Shown: positions 27,888 through 36,554, numbered from the stretch's first letter. The stretch is 64,000 nt of DNA from Saccharothrix ecbatanensis (GCF_014205015.1 NZ_JACHMO010000001.1:7812001-7876000); one strand, 5' to 3'. Numbers and translations are program-made. Notes: a model not told the origin generated them from the sequence alone.

Positions 27888-28656
27888 TCGCTTCCAGCGC
27901 GCCCATCGGCACCGACACCCCGCGCCCGTGCCGCACCTCCGGCTCACGCGGGTTGATCCTGATCAGCGCACCCGAGACGGCGCTCGCCAGCTCGGCCTGA
28001 CGCCGCACGGTCGGCACCGCGAGCCCCGCGCCGACCTCGATCACGGCGAGGTTCCGGTGCGCGCGCCGGAACTCCACCAGCGCGTCCAACGCCTTCTGCG
28101 ACGGACCGCCGATCCACGACCAGTCGCCGAACATGAGGATGTTCGGCCGCGCCAGGCCACCGCAGTTGCGGCACGCCGGCAGCGGCCCGGTCGCCCGCAT
28201 GGACTCCGGATCGACGTCCACCACCACGTCGTCGGCCGGCCACACGTCGTCCGTGCACGGTTCCACGCACTGGAGGTGGTGGATCGAGCCGTGCACCTCG
28301 GCCACGTCGGTGAACCCGGCCCGCTGGAACTGGCCGTCCACGTTCGACGTGAACACCCGCGCGCCCCACTCGTGGAGCACGCGGAACCCGTCGTGCGGCA
28401 CGGTGCGCCGGTACAGGTCGAGCCGGTGCCCGTAGAAGCCCCACGCGAGCGTCGGGTCGTCCACGAAGTGCACCGGGTCGGCCAGCTCCTCGAACCGCAG
28501 CCCCAGCCGGACGTACGCCGGGTACGCCTGCCAGAAGCCGGTCGCGCCGCGGAAGTCGGGCAGGCCGGAGTCGACGCCCATCCCGGCGCCCGCGCACACC
28601 AGCAGCGCGTCGGCGCCCTCGATCAGCTCCGCCGCGCGGTCGAGCGCCTCAGTCAC
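27859..28656 (-). CDS. Sir2-family NAD-dependent protein deacylase
   Basis: 265 residues. The NAD-binding GAGMGVDSGLPDFRG (23-37), FTSNVDGQF, the catalytic His in EVHGSIHHLQC and zinc Cys pairs (C in HLQC/EPC and CRNC) are present, although spacing in the first zinc pair (CVEPC) is wider than the classical C-x2-C. NAD-dependent deacylation of lysine is the family reaction; targets are unknown. Its start overlaps the end of the MhuD-like gene by 8 bp, indicating translation coupling. Confidence 0.85.
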   Translation of the reverse strand: MTEALDRAAELIEGADALLVCAGAGMGVDSGLPDFRGATGFWQAYPAYVRLGLRFEELADPVHFVDDPTLAWGFYGHRLDLYRRTVPHDGFRVLHEWGARVFTSNVDGQFQRAGFTDVAEVHGSIHHLQCVEPCTDDVWPADDVVVDVDPESMRATGPLPACRNCGGLARPNILMFGDWSWIGGPSQKALDALVEFRRAHRNLAVIEVGAGLAVPTVRRQAELASAVSGALIRINPREPEVRHGRGVSVPMGALEAITELARRIG

Positions 28657-28969
28657 CCGTCGTGGACTTGGGTACGGAGCTGAGCACTACCTCGAACTCC
28701 AGCAAGTCCGAACCGGTGCCCACGGGCTTGGCCCGCTCGCCCGAGTGCGCGTCCTTGGCCCGGCCGCCCATCCAGTTCTGGAAGGCCTCTTCGGTCTCCC
28801 ACTGCGTCACCACGAAGTACCGGTCGTCGCCCTTGACCGGCCGCAGGAGCTGGAAGCCGAGGAAACCGGGTTCGGAGTCGACCGCGCCGAGCCGTGCGGC
28901 GAACCGCTTCTCCAGCTCCGGGCCCGAGCCGTCGGGCACGTGGATCGCATTGATCTTCACAACCGCCAT
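28649..28969 (-). CDS. mhuD: MhuD-type haem-degrading monooxygenase
   Basis: 106 residues from ATG at 28969 (an upstream in-frame start at 28975 adds two). It resembles mycobacterial MhuD closely along its whole length: VVKINAI start, GFLGFQLLRPVKG core and LLEFEVVL end. The residues needed by MhuD for haem cleavage are kept at the same positions: Asn7, Trp66 and His75. MhuD opens haem to mycobilin and iron without releasing CO. The gene keeps the mycobacterial neighbourhood (clpC, mutY, alpha/beta hydrolase). No haem importer is visible in this window. Confidence 0.88.
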   Translation of the reverse strand: MAVVKINAIHVPDGSGPELEKRFAARLGAVDSEPGFLGFQLLRPVKGDDRYFVVTQWETEEAFQNWMGGRAKDAHSGERAKPVGTGSDLLEFEVVLSSVPKSTTGD

Positions 28970-28999
28970 GACCACGACGTTACCGCAGCCCGCGCGTGA

Positions 29000-30469
29000 T
29001 CATCGGCGGAGCGAACCGGGGTACAGGTGTTCGTCTTCGGGGATCTCGTCACCCCGGAACCAGGCGGCGAAGAACGCGTCCAGGTCCTGCCCCGACGCCT
29101 GCTCCACGTGCGCCTCGAACTCCGGCCACGACGCGTTGCCGTCCCGGTTCGCGGTCGTCCAGTCCTTGATCGCCCGGTTGAACACGTCGTCGCCGACGCG
29201 GTGGCGCAACGCGTGCAGCGCGAGCTGGCCCTTGTCGTAGACGCCCTTGAACTCGTTGCCGCGGCCCATGTCGTAGAGCTTGCGGCGCCAGAACGAGTCA
29301 CGCGCGCCCTCGACCTCGGCGCGGTACCGGTCGTCCAGGTCGACGCCCTCCTTCGCCTCGTCCCACAGCCACTGGGCGTAGCTGGCGAAGCACTCGTTCA
29401 GGCAGATGTCGGCCCAGTTCTCCAGCGACACCGAGTTGCCGAACCACTGGTGCGCGTTCTCGTGCACGACGGTGTCGAGGTCGGCCCACCCGGCGTAGAT
29501 GGGCCGGGTCTGGGTCTCCAGCGAGAACCCGATGTTGTCGGCCAGGAAGATCCCGCCCGCCGACCGGAACGGGTAGGGCCCGAACTTCTCCGACAGGAAC
29601 GCGAGCACCTCGGGCAGCCGTTCCTGGTGCCGGCGGCCGTCCTGCGCGCCGGGCGCGTAGGCGTCCACCACGGGCGTGCCGTCGGGCAGGGTGGACCGCT
29701 CGACCGTCCACTTGTCGATCGCGATCGTGGTCAGGTAGGTGGCCATCGGCTGCTCGGCGACCCAGCGGAACGACGTCCAGCCGTCCGCGGTGGTCGCGCC
29801 CTCCTCGACGCCGTTGGAGATCACCGACCAGCCTTCCGGCACGCGCGCGGTCAGGCTGAACGACGCCTTGTCGCGCGGGGTGTCGTTGGCCGGGAACCAG
29901 GTGGTCGCCGAATGCGGCTCACCGGCCGCGAACGCGCCTCCGGACGAGGAGATCTGCCAACCGCTGCGGCCCAGCGCCCGGTCCTGGAACACGGTCGGCT
30001 CGCCGCCGTACCGGACGGTGGTGGTGAACTCCTCGCCGTTCACCAGGGGCGCCGCGGGCGTGACGACCAGCTCGTGGTCGCCCTCCTGGAGGTACGTCGC
30101 CGCCGGCTTCTCGCGCACGTCCACGGCGGTCACCTTGAGCGCGTACAGGTCGAGGTTGAACCGGCTCAGGTCGGCGGTCGCCTTCGCGGTGATCTTCGTG
30201 ACGCCTTCCAACTGCCTGGTCGCCGGGTCGTAGGTGATCGACACGTCGTAGCCGCTGACGTCGTAGCCGGTGTTGCCGTCCTGTGGGTAGTACTCGTCGC
30301 CCGCGCCGTCACCGCCCTCGGCGTCCACCACCGGCGGGGCCGTCGACTCGGCGGTCGTGGGCCGGGCCTGCTGCTTCTCACCCGGCAGGGTGGCCACCAC
30401 GATCCCGGTCGCCACCAGCACCAGGACGAGGACGAGCAGGTACGGGCGCGCCTTGGGACTGATGGCCAT
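29000..30469 (-). CDS. M1-family zinc metallopeptidase, membrane-anchored or secreted
   Basis: 489 residues from ATG at 30469. One hydrophobic N-terminal segment (about 8-28) precedes a Thr/Pro/Glu-rich linker, so the enzyme probably acts outside the membrane. The zinc site HENAHQW (His336-Glu337...His340) with a downstream NECFASY Glu ligand is intact. The exopeptidase GAMEN-like loop reads as the bacterial variant ending in LETQTRP. The N-terminal beta domain starts at GYDVSGYDVSI. Divergent from the alpha/beta hydrolase by 17 bp. Confidence 0.9.
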   Translation of the reverse strand: MAISPKARPYLLVLVLVLVATGIVVATLPGEKQQARPTTAESTAPPVVDAEGGDGAGDEYYPQDGNTGYDVSGYDVSITYDPATRQLEGVTKITAKATADLSRFNLDLYALKVTAVDVREKPAATYLQEGDHELVVTPAAPLVNGEEFTTTVRYGGEPTVFQDRALGRSGWQISSSGGAFAAGEPHSATTWFPANDTPRDKASFSLTARVPEGWSVISNGVEEGATTADGWTSFRWVAEQPMATYLTTIAIDKWTVERSTLPDGTPVVDAYAPGAQDGRRHQERLPEVLAFLSEKFGPYPFRSAGGIFLADNIGFSLETQTRPIYAGWADLDTVVHENAHQWFGNSVSLENWADICLNECFASYAQWLWDEAKEGVDLDDRYRAEVEGARDSFWRRKLYDMGRGNEFKGVYDKGQLALHALRHRVGDDVFNRAIKDWTTANRDGNASWPEFEAHVEQASGQDLDAFFAAWFRGDEIPEDEHLYPGSLRR

Positions 30470-30486
30470 GCCGACATGATGCACGT

Positions 30487-31233
30487 ATGAGCGTTGCGGA
30501 GTTCGGGGGATCGGGGCAGGGCATTCTGCTGCTCCACGGCCTGATGAGCCGGGCGAGCACGTGGTGGACGGTGGCGCGGTGGCTGACGCCGTACGGCCGG
30601 GTGGTGGCGCCGGACGCGCGCGGGCACGGCCGCAACCCGGTGCGCGGGCCGTTCCGGACCGAGGACTTCGTCGCCGACGCGGTGGCCGTGATCGAGCGGC
30701 ACGACCTCGCGCCGGCCGTGGTGATCGGGCACTCGATGGGCGGGCTGCACGCGTGGGCGCTCGCCGCGACCCGACCGGACCTGGTGCGCGCGGTCGTGGT
30801 CGAGGACGTGGTGCCGGACAACCGCGGCGGCTCGATCGACGACTGGAAGTGGTACTTCGACGCGTGGCCCGTGCCGTTCCAGTCGTTGGCGCACGTGCGG
30901 TCGGTGGTGGACGTGCCGCGGGTGGAGGAGCTGTTCGAGGAACGGGAGGACGGCTGGCACCTGATCGCCCACCTGCCCGACCTGTACGAGATCGCGGCCG
31001 AGTGGGGCGAGCGGGCGTACTGGGACCACGTGGACGCGGTCCGGTGCCCGATGCTGGTGATCGAGGCGGGGAAAGGCGGGATGCGGGCCGGGCAGATGGC
31101 CGAGGTGGCGCGGCGGACCGGGGCGTCCTACCTGCTCGTGCCGGAGTCCGGGCACGTCGTGCACGACGAGGCGCCTGACGTCTACCGAGGTGCGGTGGAG
31201 GCGTTCTTGAGCGGGTCGATCCCGCCGGTCTGA
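30487..31233 (+). CDS. Alpha/beta hydrolase
   Basis: 248 residues. The oxyanion HG motif is in LLLHGLMS, the nucleophile elbow is GHSMGG with Ser83, and the catalytic His is in ESGHVVHDEAP near the C-terminus. It corresponds to the hydrolase near mutY and mhuD in mycobacteria (Rv3591c). The substrate is unknown. Its last 52 bp overlap the end of the convergent RNA ligase-like gene. Confidence 0.88.
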   Translation: MSVAEFGGSGQGILLLHGLMSRASTWWTVARWLTPYGRVVAPDARGHGRNPVRGPFRTEDFVADAVAVIERHDLAPAVVIGHSMGGLHAWALAATRPDLVRAVVVEDVVPDNRGGSIDDWKWYFDAWPVPFQSLAHVRSVVDVPRVEELFEEREDGWHLIAHLPDLYEIAAEWGERAYWDHVDAVRCPMLVIEAGKGGMRAGQMAEVARRTGASYLLVPESGHVVHDEAPDVYRGAVEAFLSGSIPPV

Positions 31234-31679
31234 GTGTCCACGATCGCCATCTCGCGGGCCTTGGCGCGGATCGGGCTGATCGGGTGCAGCTCGGCGAAGG
31301 CCGCCTTCACGTCGGTGTCCTCGCCGTCGAGGAGCGTGCAGTGCGGCACCCAGTTGCCCGGCAGGTGCCGGCTGTTGGGGTGCTTCACCCGGCCCGCGAG
31401 GATGTCGTGCACGGCCGAGTGCACGGCCAGCAGTTCGCTGTCCACGACCGCGCCCAGCTGGAGCGTGTTCTCGGTGGCGCTGAGCGTGTGCAGCCAGACG
31501 TCGGGCAGCCACAGGCGGGACAGGTCCTCGCGCAGCTCGTTGCGCACCCTGGGCCCGATCGTGCCCGCCGCCGCGTACGTCAGGTGCGGTGGCAGCTCGG
31601 ACTTCGCGCCGATCCGCCGCCACAGCGTACGGACCGCGTTGTCCGCCTCGGCGTCGAAGAACACCACGAGCGCGTGCAC
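31182..31679 (-). CDS. 2'-5' RNA ligase-like (2H phosphoesterase) protein
   Basis: 165 residues from GTG at 31679, one base after the mutY stop. Two HxT signatures of the 2H superfamily are seen, in PPHLTYAA and VPHCTL, about 85 residues apart. The family includes RNA ligases and cyclic phosphodiesterases that act on RNA ends; the true reaction here is unknown. Tight coupling with mutY suggests a joint transcript. The C-terminal 17 residues are encoded opposite the alpha/beta hydrolase end. Confidence 0.8.
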   Translation of the reverse strand: MHALVVFFDAEADNAVRTLWRRIGAKSELPPHLTYAAAGTIGPRVRNELREDLSRLWLPDVWLHTLSATENTLQLGAVVDSELLAVHSAVHDILAGRVKHPNSRHLPGNWVPHCTLLDGEDTDVKAAFAELHPISPIRAKAREMAIVDTQTGGIDPLKNASTAPR

Positions 31680-31680
31680 G

Positions 31681-32556
31681 TCAGTGCTCGCCGGGCAGCG
31701 CGAACAGGCCTTCACGCGTCTGCTCGACCAGCCCGTCGGTGAGCAGCGAGTGCAGGCACCGGTCACGCTGGCCCGCGTCCGACCAGACGACGTCCAGCCG
31801 GGCCTTCGCCACCGGTTCGACGGTGCCGCGCAGCACGTCCAGGAGCAGGCCGCGCACCTGCCGGTCGGTGCCCGCGAACTTCTGCACGGCCTTCGCCGGG
31901 CCGTCGTACGCGGGACGGCCGTTGAGCTGCCACGCACACGCGTCGAACACCGGGCAGTCGGCGCACTTCGGCGCGCGGGCCGTGCAGACGAGCGCGCCCA
32001 GCTCCATCAGCGCGGCGGAGTAGACGGCGGCGGCCTTGTCGTTCTCGGGCAGGAGGGCTTCGACGTCCTTCAGGTCCTTGGTGGTCGACGGCGGGCCCGC
32101 GTCACCCGCGCCGTGCACGGCCCGTGCCACTACGCGCCGGACGTTCGTGTCGACCACCGGGCACTTCTGCCCGTACGCGAACGCCGCGACAGCCCGTGCG
32201 GTGTAGGCGCCGATGCCGGGGAGGGCGAGCAACGTGTTGACGTCCTGGGGTACGACGTCGTCGTGCTGCTCGGCGATGGCCTGTGCGGCGGCGTGCAGCC
32301 GGAGGGCGCGGCGCGGGTAACCGAGCTTGCCCCAGGCGCGGACGACGTCGCCCTGGCTCGCCTTCGCCATCGCGGACGGGGTCGGCCACCTGGCCAGCCA
32401 CTCGTGCCAGATCGGCTCGACGCGGGCGACGGGTGTCTGTTGCAGCATGATCTCGCTGACCAGCACGCCCCAGGCCGTGCACTCCGGCCGTCGCCAGGGC
32501 AGGTCACGGGCGGTGTCGGCGAACCAGTCGAGGAGGAGCTCGGCATCCAGGCTCAT
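31681..32556 (-). CDS. mutY: A/G-specific adenine glycosylase
   Basis: 291 residues. It removes adenine mispaired with 8-oxoguanine. The catalytic Glu35 (SEIMLQQT), helix-hairpin-helix LPGIG (112-116), Asp136 (VVDTNVRR) and the [4Fe-4S] ligands Cys191, Cys198, Cys201 and Cys207 are all present. The C-terminal 8-oxoG-recognition domain is short and has no Nudix motif, as usual in actinobacteria. It sits between the carbonic anhydrase and the RNA ligase-like gene. Confidence 0.95.
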   Translation of the reverse strand: MSLDAELLLDWFADTARDLPWRRPECTAWGVLVSEIMLQQTPVARVEPIWHEWLARWPTPSAMAKASQGDVVRAWGKLGYPRRALRLHAAAQAIAEQHDDVVPQDVNTLLALPGIGAYTARAVAAFAYGQKCPVVDTNVRRVVARAVHGAGDAGPPSTTKDLKDVEALLPENDKAAAVYSAALMELGALVCTARAPKCADCPVFDACAWQLNGRPAYDGPAKAVQKFAGTDRQVRGLLLDVLRGTVEPVAKARLDVVWSDAGQRDRCLHSLLTDGLVEQTREGLFALPGEH

Positions 32557-32589
32557 AGCGCCGCACAGTCTTCCACGACGGGTCGCGCG

Positions 32590-33081
32590 TCAGACGACCT
32601 CGGTCAGCTCGCCCGTCCGCACGTCGTAGACGAAACCGCGCACGTTGTCCCGGTGCGGGAGGAAGGGGCTGTGGCGAACCCGGTTCACCGAGCCGCGGAC
32701 GCTGTCCTTGACCTCGCGGAACGCCTCGACCGACCACGTCGGGCGCATCCCGGAGTCCTGCTCCAGCTCGTCCTTGAAGGCGTCTTCGGTGACCAGTTCG
32801 AGGCCGCAGTTCGTGTGGTGCACGAGCAGCACTTCGCGGGTGCCGAGCTTGCGCTGGCTGAGCGCGAGGGACCGGATCATGTCGTCGGTGACGACGCCGC
32901 CCGCGTTGCGCAGCACGTGCGCCTCACCCTGCTTGAGGCCGAAGATCTCGAACACCCGGATGCGGGAGTCCATGCAGGTCAGGATGGAGACGTGCATGGA
33001 GGGACGGGGCGAGGAACGGTCGCCGGGGACGATGTTGCCCAGTTCGGCGTTGCGGCGGAGCAGTTCGTCGATCGCGGTCAT
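32590..33081 (-). CDS. Beta-carbonic anhydrase (small Rv1284-like type)
   Basis: 163 residues from ATG at 33081. Zinc ligands Cys36, His89 and Cys92 and the Asp38-Arg40 dyad of beta-carbonic anhydrases are present (TCMDSR, HHTNC). The sequence follows the small mycobacterial CanA/Rv1284 type (GEAHVLRNAGG, RPTWS, RGFVYDV) rather than CanB, although its location next to mutY is that of canB in mycobacteria. It reversibly hydrates CO2. The ORF is open further upstream but that part is not similar. It is 33 bp upstream of mutY on the same strand. Confidence 0.92.
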   Translation of the reverse strand: MTAIDELLRRNAELGNIVPGDRSSPRPSMHVSILTCMDSRIRVFEIFGLKQGEAHVLRNAGGVVTDDMIRSLALSQRKLGTREVLLVHHTNCGLELVTEDAFKDELEQDSGMRPTWSVEAFREVKDSVRGSVNRVRHSPFLPHRDNVRGFVYDVRTGELTEVV

Positions 33082-33219
33082 CGCGCACCTCCCGTGTTCC
33101 CTGGGATTGGAACCCGTGTCCCGCATGCCGGGCAAGAGATTCGGGTGAGGATCACGTTCACCGCATCGGGGGACCGATGCCTCCCCGATGATTCCACGTG
33201 ATCCCGATACCTTCGCGGT

Positions 33220-33885
33220 GTGATCGAGCGCACAGGCCCGAAGTCGCCGTCGGTGTACTGGCGGCGCCGCGCCCTGGCCATCGGCGGCTCGGTGGTCGCG
33301 CTGGTCCTGGTGGTCTGGCTGGTAGGCGTCGTGATCGGTCCCGACGACCCGACCACGATCGCACCGCGCGGCGCGACGTCGTCCAGCCCGCCCCCGCCGC
33401 GCGAGACGCCGGCGGTGTCGTCGTCGACCACTTCCCCTTCGCCTCCACCGCCACCTGCCGCCGTGCCTTCTCCGACGTTGCCACCCGGCCCGCCGCCGCC
33501 GTGCGAGGACGCGCACGTGGCCGTCGTGGCGGAGATCGAGAAGCCCGCGTACGCCGTGGGGGAGCAGGTCGGCATGAAGATCGTCGTGTCGAACACCGGG
33601 CCGTTGCCCTGCACCAAGGAGATCGGCCGGCACGTGCGCGAACTGGTGGTCACGACGGCGGACGGCGCGACGCGCTTGTGGTCCAGCAACGACTGCTTCT
33701 CCACCGCGGGCTCAGAGGTCCGCGTGATGCGCCCCGGCGAACTGTTCACCTACGGCCTGCGCTGGGTCGGCAGCACCTCGGAACCAGGCTGCCGCAAACA
33801 CACCCGCCTGGGCCCCGGCGACTACCTCCTCACCGCCCACGTGGCCGGAAAGCCAAGCCCCCCGATCGTCTTCCGCCTCACCTGA
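33220..33885 (+). CDS. Membrane-anchored secreted protein, Rv3587c-like
   Basis: 221 residues. A basic N-terminus is followed by one transmembrane helix (about 22-42), a Pro/Ser/Thr-rich linker (about 55-90) and an extracytoplasmic beta-rich domain with four Cys residues that could form disulfides. The domain (KPAYAVGEQVGMKIVVSNTG) resembles secreted actinobacterial proteins near carbonic anhydrase genes. The function is unknown. The GTG at 33220 starts the frame. It converges with the first LacI gene; a clear terminator lies between. Confidence 0.65.
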   Translation: MIERTGPKSPSVYWRRRALAIGGSVVALVLVVWLVGVVIGPDDPTTIAPRGATSSSPPPPRETPAVSSSTTSPSPPPPPAAVPSPTLPPGPPPPCEDAHVAVVAEIEKPAYAVGEQVGMKIVVSNTGPLPCTKEIGRHVRELVVTTADGATRLWSSNDCFSTAGSEVRVMRPGELFTYGLRWVGSTSEPGCRKHTRLGPGDYLLTAHVAGKPSPPIVFRLT

Positions 33886-33973
33886 GCCGTCACGGCCGTC
33901 CGATCCGGCGATGGTTGCGAGCCTTCGCACCGTCGGGCATTCCGTGTGAATACGCCTGCGCCGGGAAATGAAA

Positions 33974-34003
33974 GCAGGGATCCCCTGGAGTGGGGATCCC
34001 TGC
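33974..34003. terminator. Bidirectional hairpin terminator
   Basis: GCAGGGATCCCC (33974-33985) pairs perfectly with GGGGATCCCTGC (33992-34003) over TGGAGT, between convergent genes. The stem is close in sequence to the hairpins of the dispersed element at 49341 and 55810, but the flanks do not match. Confidence 0.8.
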
Positions 34004-34043
34004 CGGGTGTCCGAATGTCGTGCCGGTCAGGCCGGCGGACGTG

Positions 34044-35147
34044 TCACGGGCCGAACCAGCGTTCCTCCGCAGTGCCGCGCGGCGAGGCGGCGGTGGAGCC
34101 CAGGACCAGTTCGGTGGACAAGGTCACGGCCCTGGGACGGGTGCGTTCGGCCGAGTCGAGCAGCAGTTTGCCCGCCGCACGTCCCTTTTCCATCACCGGT
34201 TGCCGCACCGTCGTCAGCCCGGCCTGCTCCGCCTCACGGATACCGTCGAAACCGGTGACGGTGATATCCGCCGGCACGCGCATGCCACGCCGCCGCACTT
34301 CGCCCAAAGCGCCCAAAGCCAGTATGTCCGACGTGCAGATCAACGCGGTGATCTGCGGGTCACGCTCCAGCACCTGCGCCGCGGCCGCCGCACCGGACGC
34401 CATGGTGTGGTCGAACCGCTCCGCCACCGGCACCGTCGCCCAGTCCACGCCGACCGACGCGAACGCCTGCGCCAGACCGGCCAACCGGGCCCGCTGCACG
34501 TGGAAGTGCGCGGCCTGCTGCCGCTCCGGCGTCACGAAGTCGTCGTTCCGGTCCCGCGCCAGCCGCATGCACACCACGCCGACCCGCCGGTGCCCCAACG
34601 AGATCAGGTGCTGGGCCAACGCGTGCATGGCCGCCTGGTCGTCGATGCCGACACGGTCGACGTTGCCGAGGTCGGGCTGATCGCACACGACGGTCGGCAC
34701 CGGCCGTTCCAGCACAGCCGCCAGGTGCGGGTCGTCGTCGGGCACCGAATACACCACGAACCCGTCCACCCCCGCCCGGTGCACGGCTGCCACGTCCTCG
34801 CGCTCGGGGTTCGCCGGCACGAGCAGCAGCCCGGTCCCGGCGTCCTCGCACGCGAGCGCCAATCCCTCCAGGAACCCGATCGCCGCCGGGTCGCGGAACG
34901 CGTAGGACAGGTTCTCGGTGAGCAACAGGCCCACCGCACCGGCCTTCCGGGTCCGCAGGGAACGGGCAACCGGGTCGGGCCCCGGGTACCCGAGTCGTCT
35001 TGCTGTCTCCAACACCCGGCGTCGCAGCTCTGGCGAGAGCTGGTCGGGACGGTTGTACGCGTTGGACACCGTTGTCCGGGAAACACCCAGCTCCGCCGCC
35101 AGTGAGGCGAGCGTCGCGGGGCGTCGCACATGCATCGACCGCGCCAT
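34044..35147 (-). CDS. LacI-family transcriptional regulator
   Basis: 367 residues from ATG at 35147. An N-terminal helix-turn-helix (TLASLAAELGVSRTTVSNAYNRP) and hinge precede a type I periplasmic-binding-like effector domain (GLLLTENL ... TVTGFDGIREAEQAGLTTVRQP). The ligand is probably a sugar or nucleoside but cannot be read from sequence. It is followed by no co-directional gene and does not face the importer directly; the second LacI gene lies between. A GGTTCAGAACC palindrome (35162-35172) just upstream of the start may be its own operator. Confidence 0.88.
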   Translation of the reverse strand: MARSMHVRRPATLASLAAELGVSRTTVSNAYNRPDQLSPELRRRVLETARRLGYPGPDPVARSLRTRKAGAVGLLLTENLSYAFRDPAAIGFLEGLALACEDAGTGLLLVPANPEREDVAAVHRAGVDGFVVYSVPDDDPHLAAVLERPVPTVVCDQPDLGNVDRVGIDDQAAMHALAQHLISLGHRRVGVVCMRLARDRNDDFVTPERQQAAHFHVQRARLAGLAQAFASVGVDWATVPVAERFDHTMASGAAAAAQVLERDPQITALICTSDILALGALGEVRRRGMRVPADITVTGFDGIREAEQAGLTTVRQPVMEKGRAAGKLLLDSAERTRPRAVTLSTELVLGSTAASPRGTAEERWFGP

Positions 35148-35248
35148 GAAGTGACCGTAACGGTTCAGAACCACTTACAGAAGTGGGGGTGACGGGCGTC
35201 CCTCGAATTTGCCATCAGCCCAGCTAGGACAGCGTTACCTCACGGTAC

Positions 35249-35264
35249 AGTGGTCTAAACCAAT
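35249..35264. promoter_or_regulatory. DasR-responsive-element-like site
   Basis: AGTGGTCTAAACCAAT (35249-35264) matches 13 of 16 positions of the Streptomyces DasR site ACTGGTCTAGACCACT. It overlaps the stop of the second LacI gene and lies about 100 bp upstream of the first. A GntR/DasR-type regulator would link the locus to aminosugar status; this is inferred from the motif alone. Confidence 0.4.
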
Positions 35265-36304
35265 GAGGGTGCCGCGGACGACTCGCGGACCACCAGCCGA
35301 GGCCGGAAAACACGCGTGTAATTCCCCGCCGGACGCCTCCGCCGATCCGGGTCGAGCCGGTGCACCAACTCGTCCACGGCCGCCGCCGCCATTTCCTCGA
35401 TCGGCTGCGCCAGCGTCGTCAACGAAGGCGAGCAGTAGGACGCCAACGGGATGTCGTCGAACCCCACCACCGACAGGTCGCCGGGCACGGACAACCCGCG
35501 CCGGTGCGCCTCCCGCAGCACGCCGATCGCCATGTGGTCGGACGAGCAGATCACCGCCGTCGGCCGCACGGTGTCCAACAACGTCGACACCGCCTCGGCG
35601 CCGCCCTCGGGCCCGAACGGCCCGTGCGCCACGTAATCCGACGACGCCGGCAGCCCGTCCTCCTCCAACGCCGCCGACCACCCGGCCCGCTTGAGCCGCG
35701 ACGGCAACGCACGCCCCGGCCCCGACACGAACCCGATCCGCCGGTGCCCCAACTCCACCAGGTGCCTGGTCGCCGCATATCCGGCGTGCTGCTCGTCCAC
35801 GGTCACGTCCGGCACGTCCAGCGACGGCGTCGCCCCGTTGACGAACACCATGTGCACGCCGTCCGCCAGCAGCTTCGCGTAGTACGACGGCCGCGGCGCC
35901 TGGCCGAGCGGCACCTCGACGTTGGTGATCTCCGGCGACACGAACACCATGCCCTCGACGCCGCGCGCCAGGAGCATCCGCACGTACTCCTCCTCGCCCA
36001 TCGCCCCGGCGCCGGTCGCACGCGTGTTGCACAGCAGCGACGAGTACCCCAGCCGGGCGGCCCGCACCTCCAGCGCCTCGGCGAACGCCGGGAACACCGG
36101 GTTGGACAGTTCGGGCACCAGCAGGCCGATCACGCCGGTCCGCTGGAGCGCGCCGAGCCCGCGCGGCGTGTAAGGCATTTCCGCAAGCACCGCGAGCACG
36201 CGCTGGCGCGTCTCGTCGTTGACGCCCGCCCGGCGGTTGAGCACCCGGCTGACCGTGGAGATGCTCACCCCGGCTGCCCTGGCGATCTCGGACAGACCGG
36301 ACAC
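35255..36304 (-). CDS. LacI-family transcriptional regulator of the adjacent sugar importer
   Basis: 349 residues. The helix-turn-helix (LSEIARAAGVSISTVSRVLN) starts at residue 4. The effector domain includes GVIGLLVPELSNPVFP and a terminal VVGFDDIPLASY ... TTLAQP block. It is divergent from the maltose-type ABC operon, whose promoter region contains TTGCAA-type half-sites, so it is the likely local repressor (MalR-like). GTG at 36304 is the start. Confidence 0.9.
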   Translation of the reverse strand: MSGLSEIARAAGVSISTVSRVLNRRAGVNDETRQRVLAVLAEMPYTPRGLGALQRTGVIGLLVPELSNPVFPAFAEALEVRAARLGYSSLLCNTRATGAGAMGEEEYVRMLLARGVEGMVFVSPEITNVEVPLGQAPRPSYYAKLLADGVHMVFVNGATPSLDVPDVTVDEQHAGYAATRHLVELGHRRIGFVSGPGRALPSRLKRAGWSAALEEDGLPASSDYVAHGPFGPEGGAEAVSTLLDTVRPTAVICSSDHMAIGVLREAHRRGLSVPGDLSVVGFDDIPLASYCSPSLTTLAQPIEEMAAAAVDELVHRLDPDRRRRPAGNYTRVFRPRLVVRESSAAPSLV

Positions 36305-36494
36305 CGTGCCTCCTCGCGTGTTACGTCGGCGTGCCGATCATCGGACGCCGGGTGACGTGCAGCCTGCCGTCAGCGGCAAATTTTTGCAACGCCTGCCTGC
36401 GTTTCCGTGGGCGAGGCAGGTCCGTTACGGCTTGGTTACGTGCGAACCCTTGACCCGGCCCTGGTCGGCGGGATGAAATCCGCGTCAACAATTT

Positions 36495-36516
36495 CGCAAG
36501 TTCTTGCAAGCGCCTT
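36495..36516. promoter_or_regulatory. LacI-type operator upstream of the sugar-binding protein gene
   Basis: GCAAGTTCTTGC (36496-36507) is a near-perfect palindrome followed by TTGCAAGCGCCTT (36504-36516). The latter is almost repeated, in inverse orientation, at 40237-40249 before the ATPase gene. A weaker TTGCAACGCC occurs near 36384. Streptomyces MalR is known to use related CTTGCAG half-sites. Confidence 0.6.
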
Positions 36517-36554
36517 CATCACGGTGGAGGCCAGCAGGAGGGACGACAGCAACG

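Noticed and set aside
32590..33633. Longer N-terminus for the carbonic anhydrase
   Set aside because: The added 184 residues are His/Arg/Gly-rich and antisense to the secreted-protein gene at 33220-33885; the ATG at 33081 gives the normal family length.
33974..34003. Third copy of the dispersed hairpin/DnaA-box element
   Set aside because: The stem is similar but the following TTGCCA and GACAAT blocks and the TTGTCCACA 9-mer are missing; it is an ordinary terminator.
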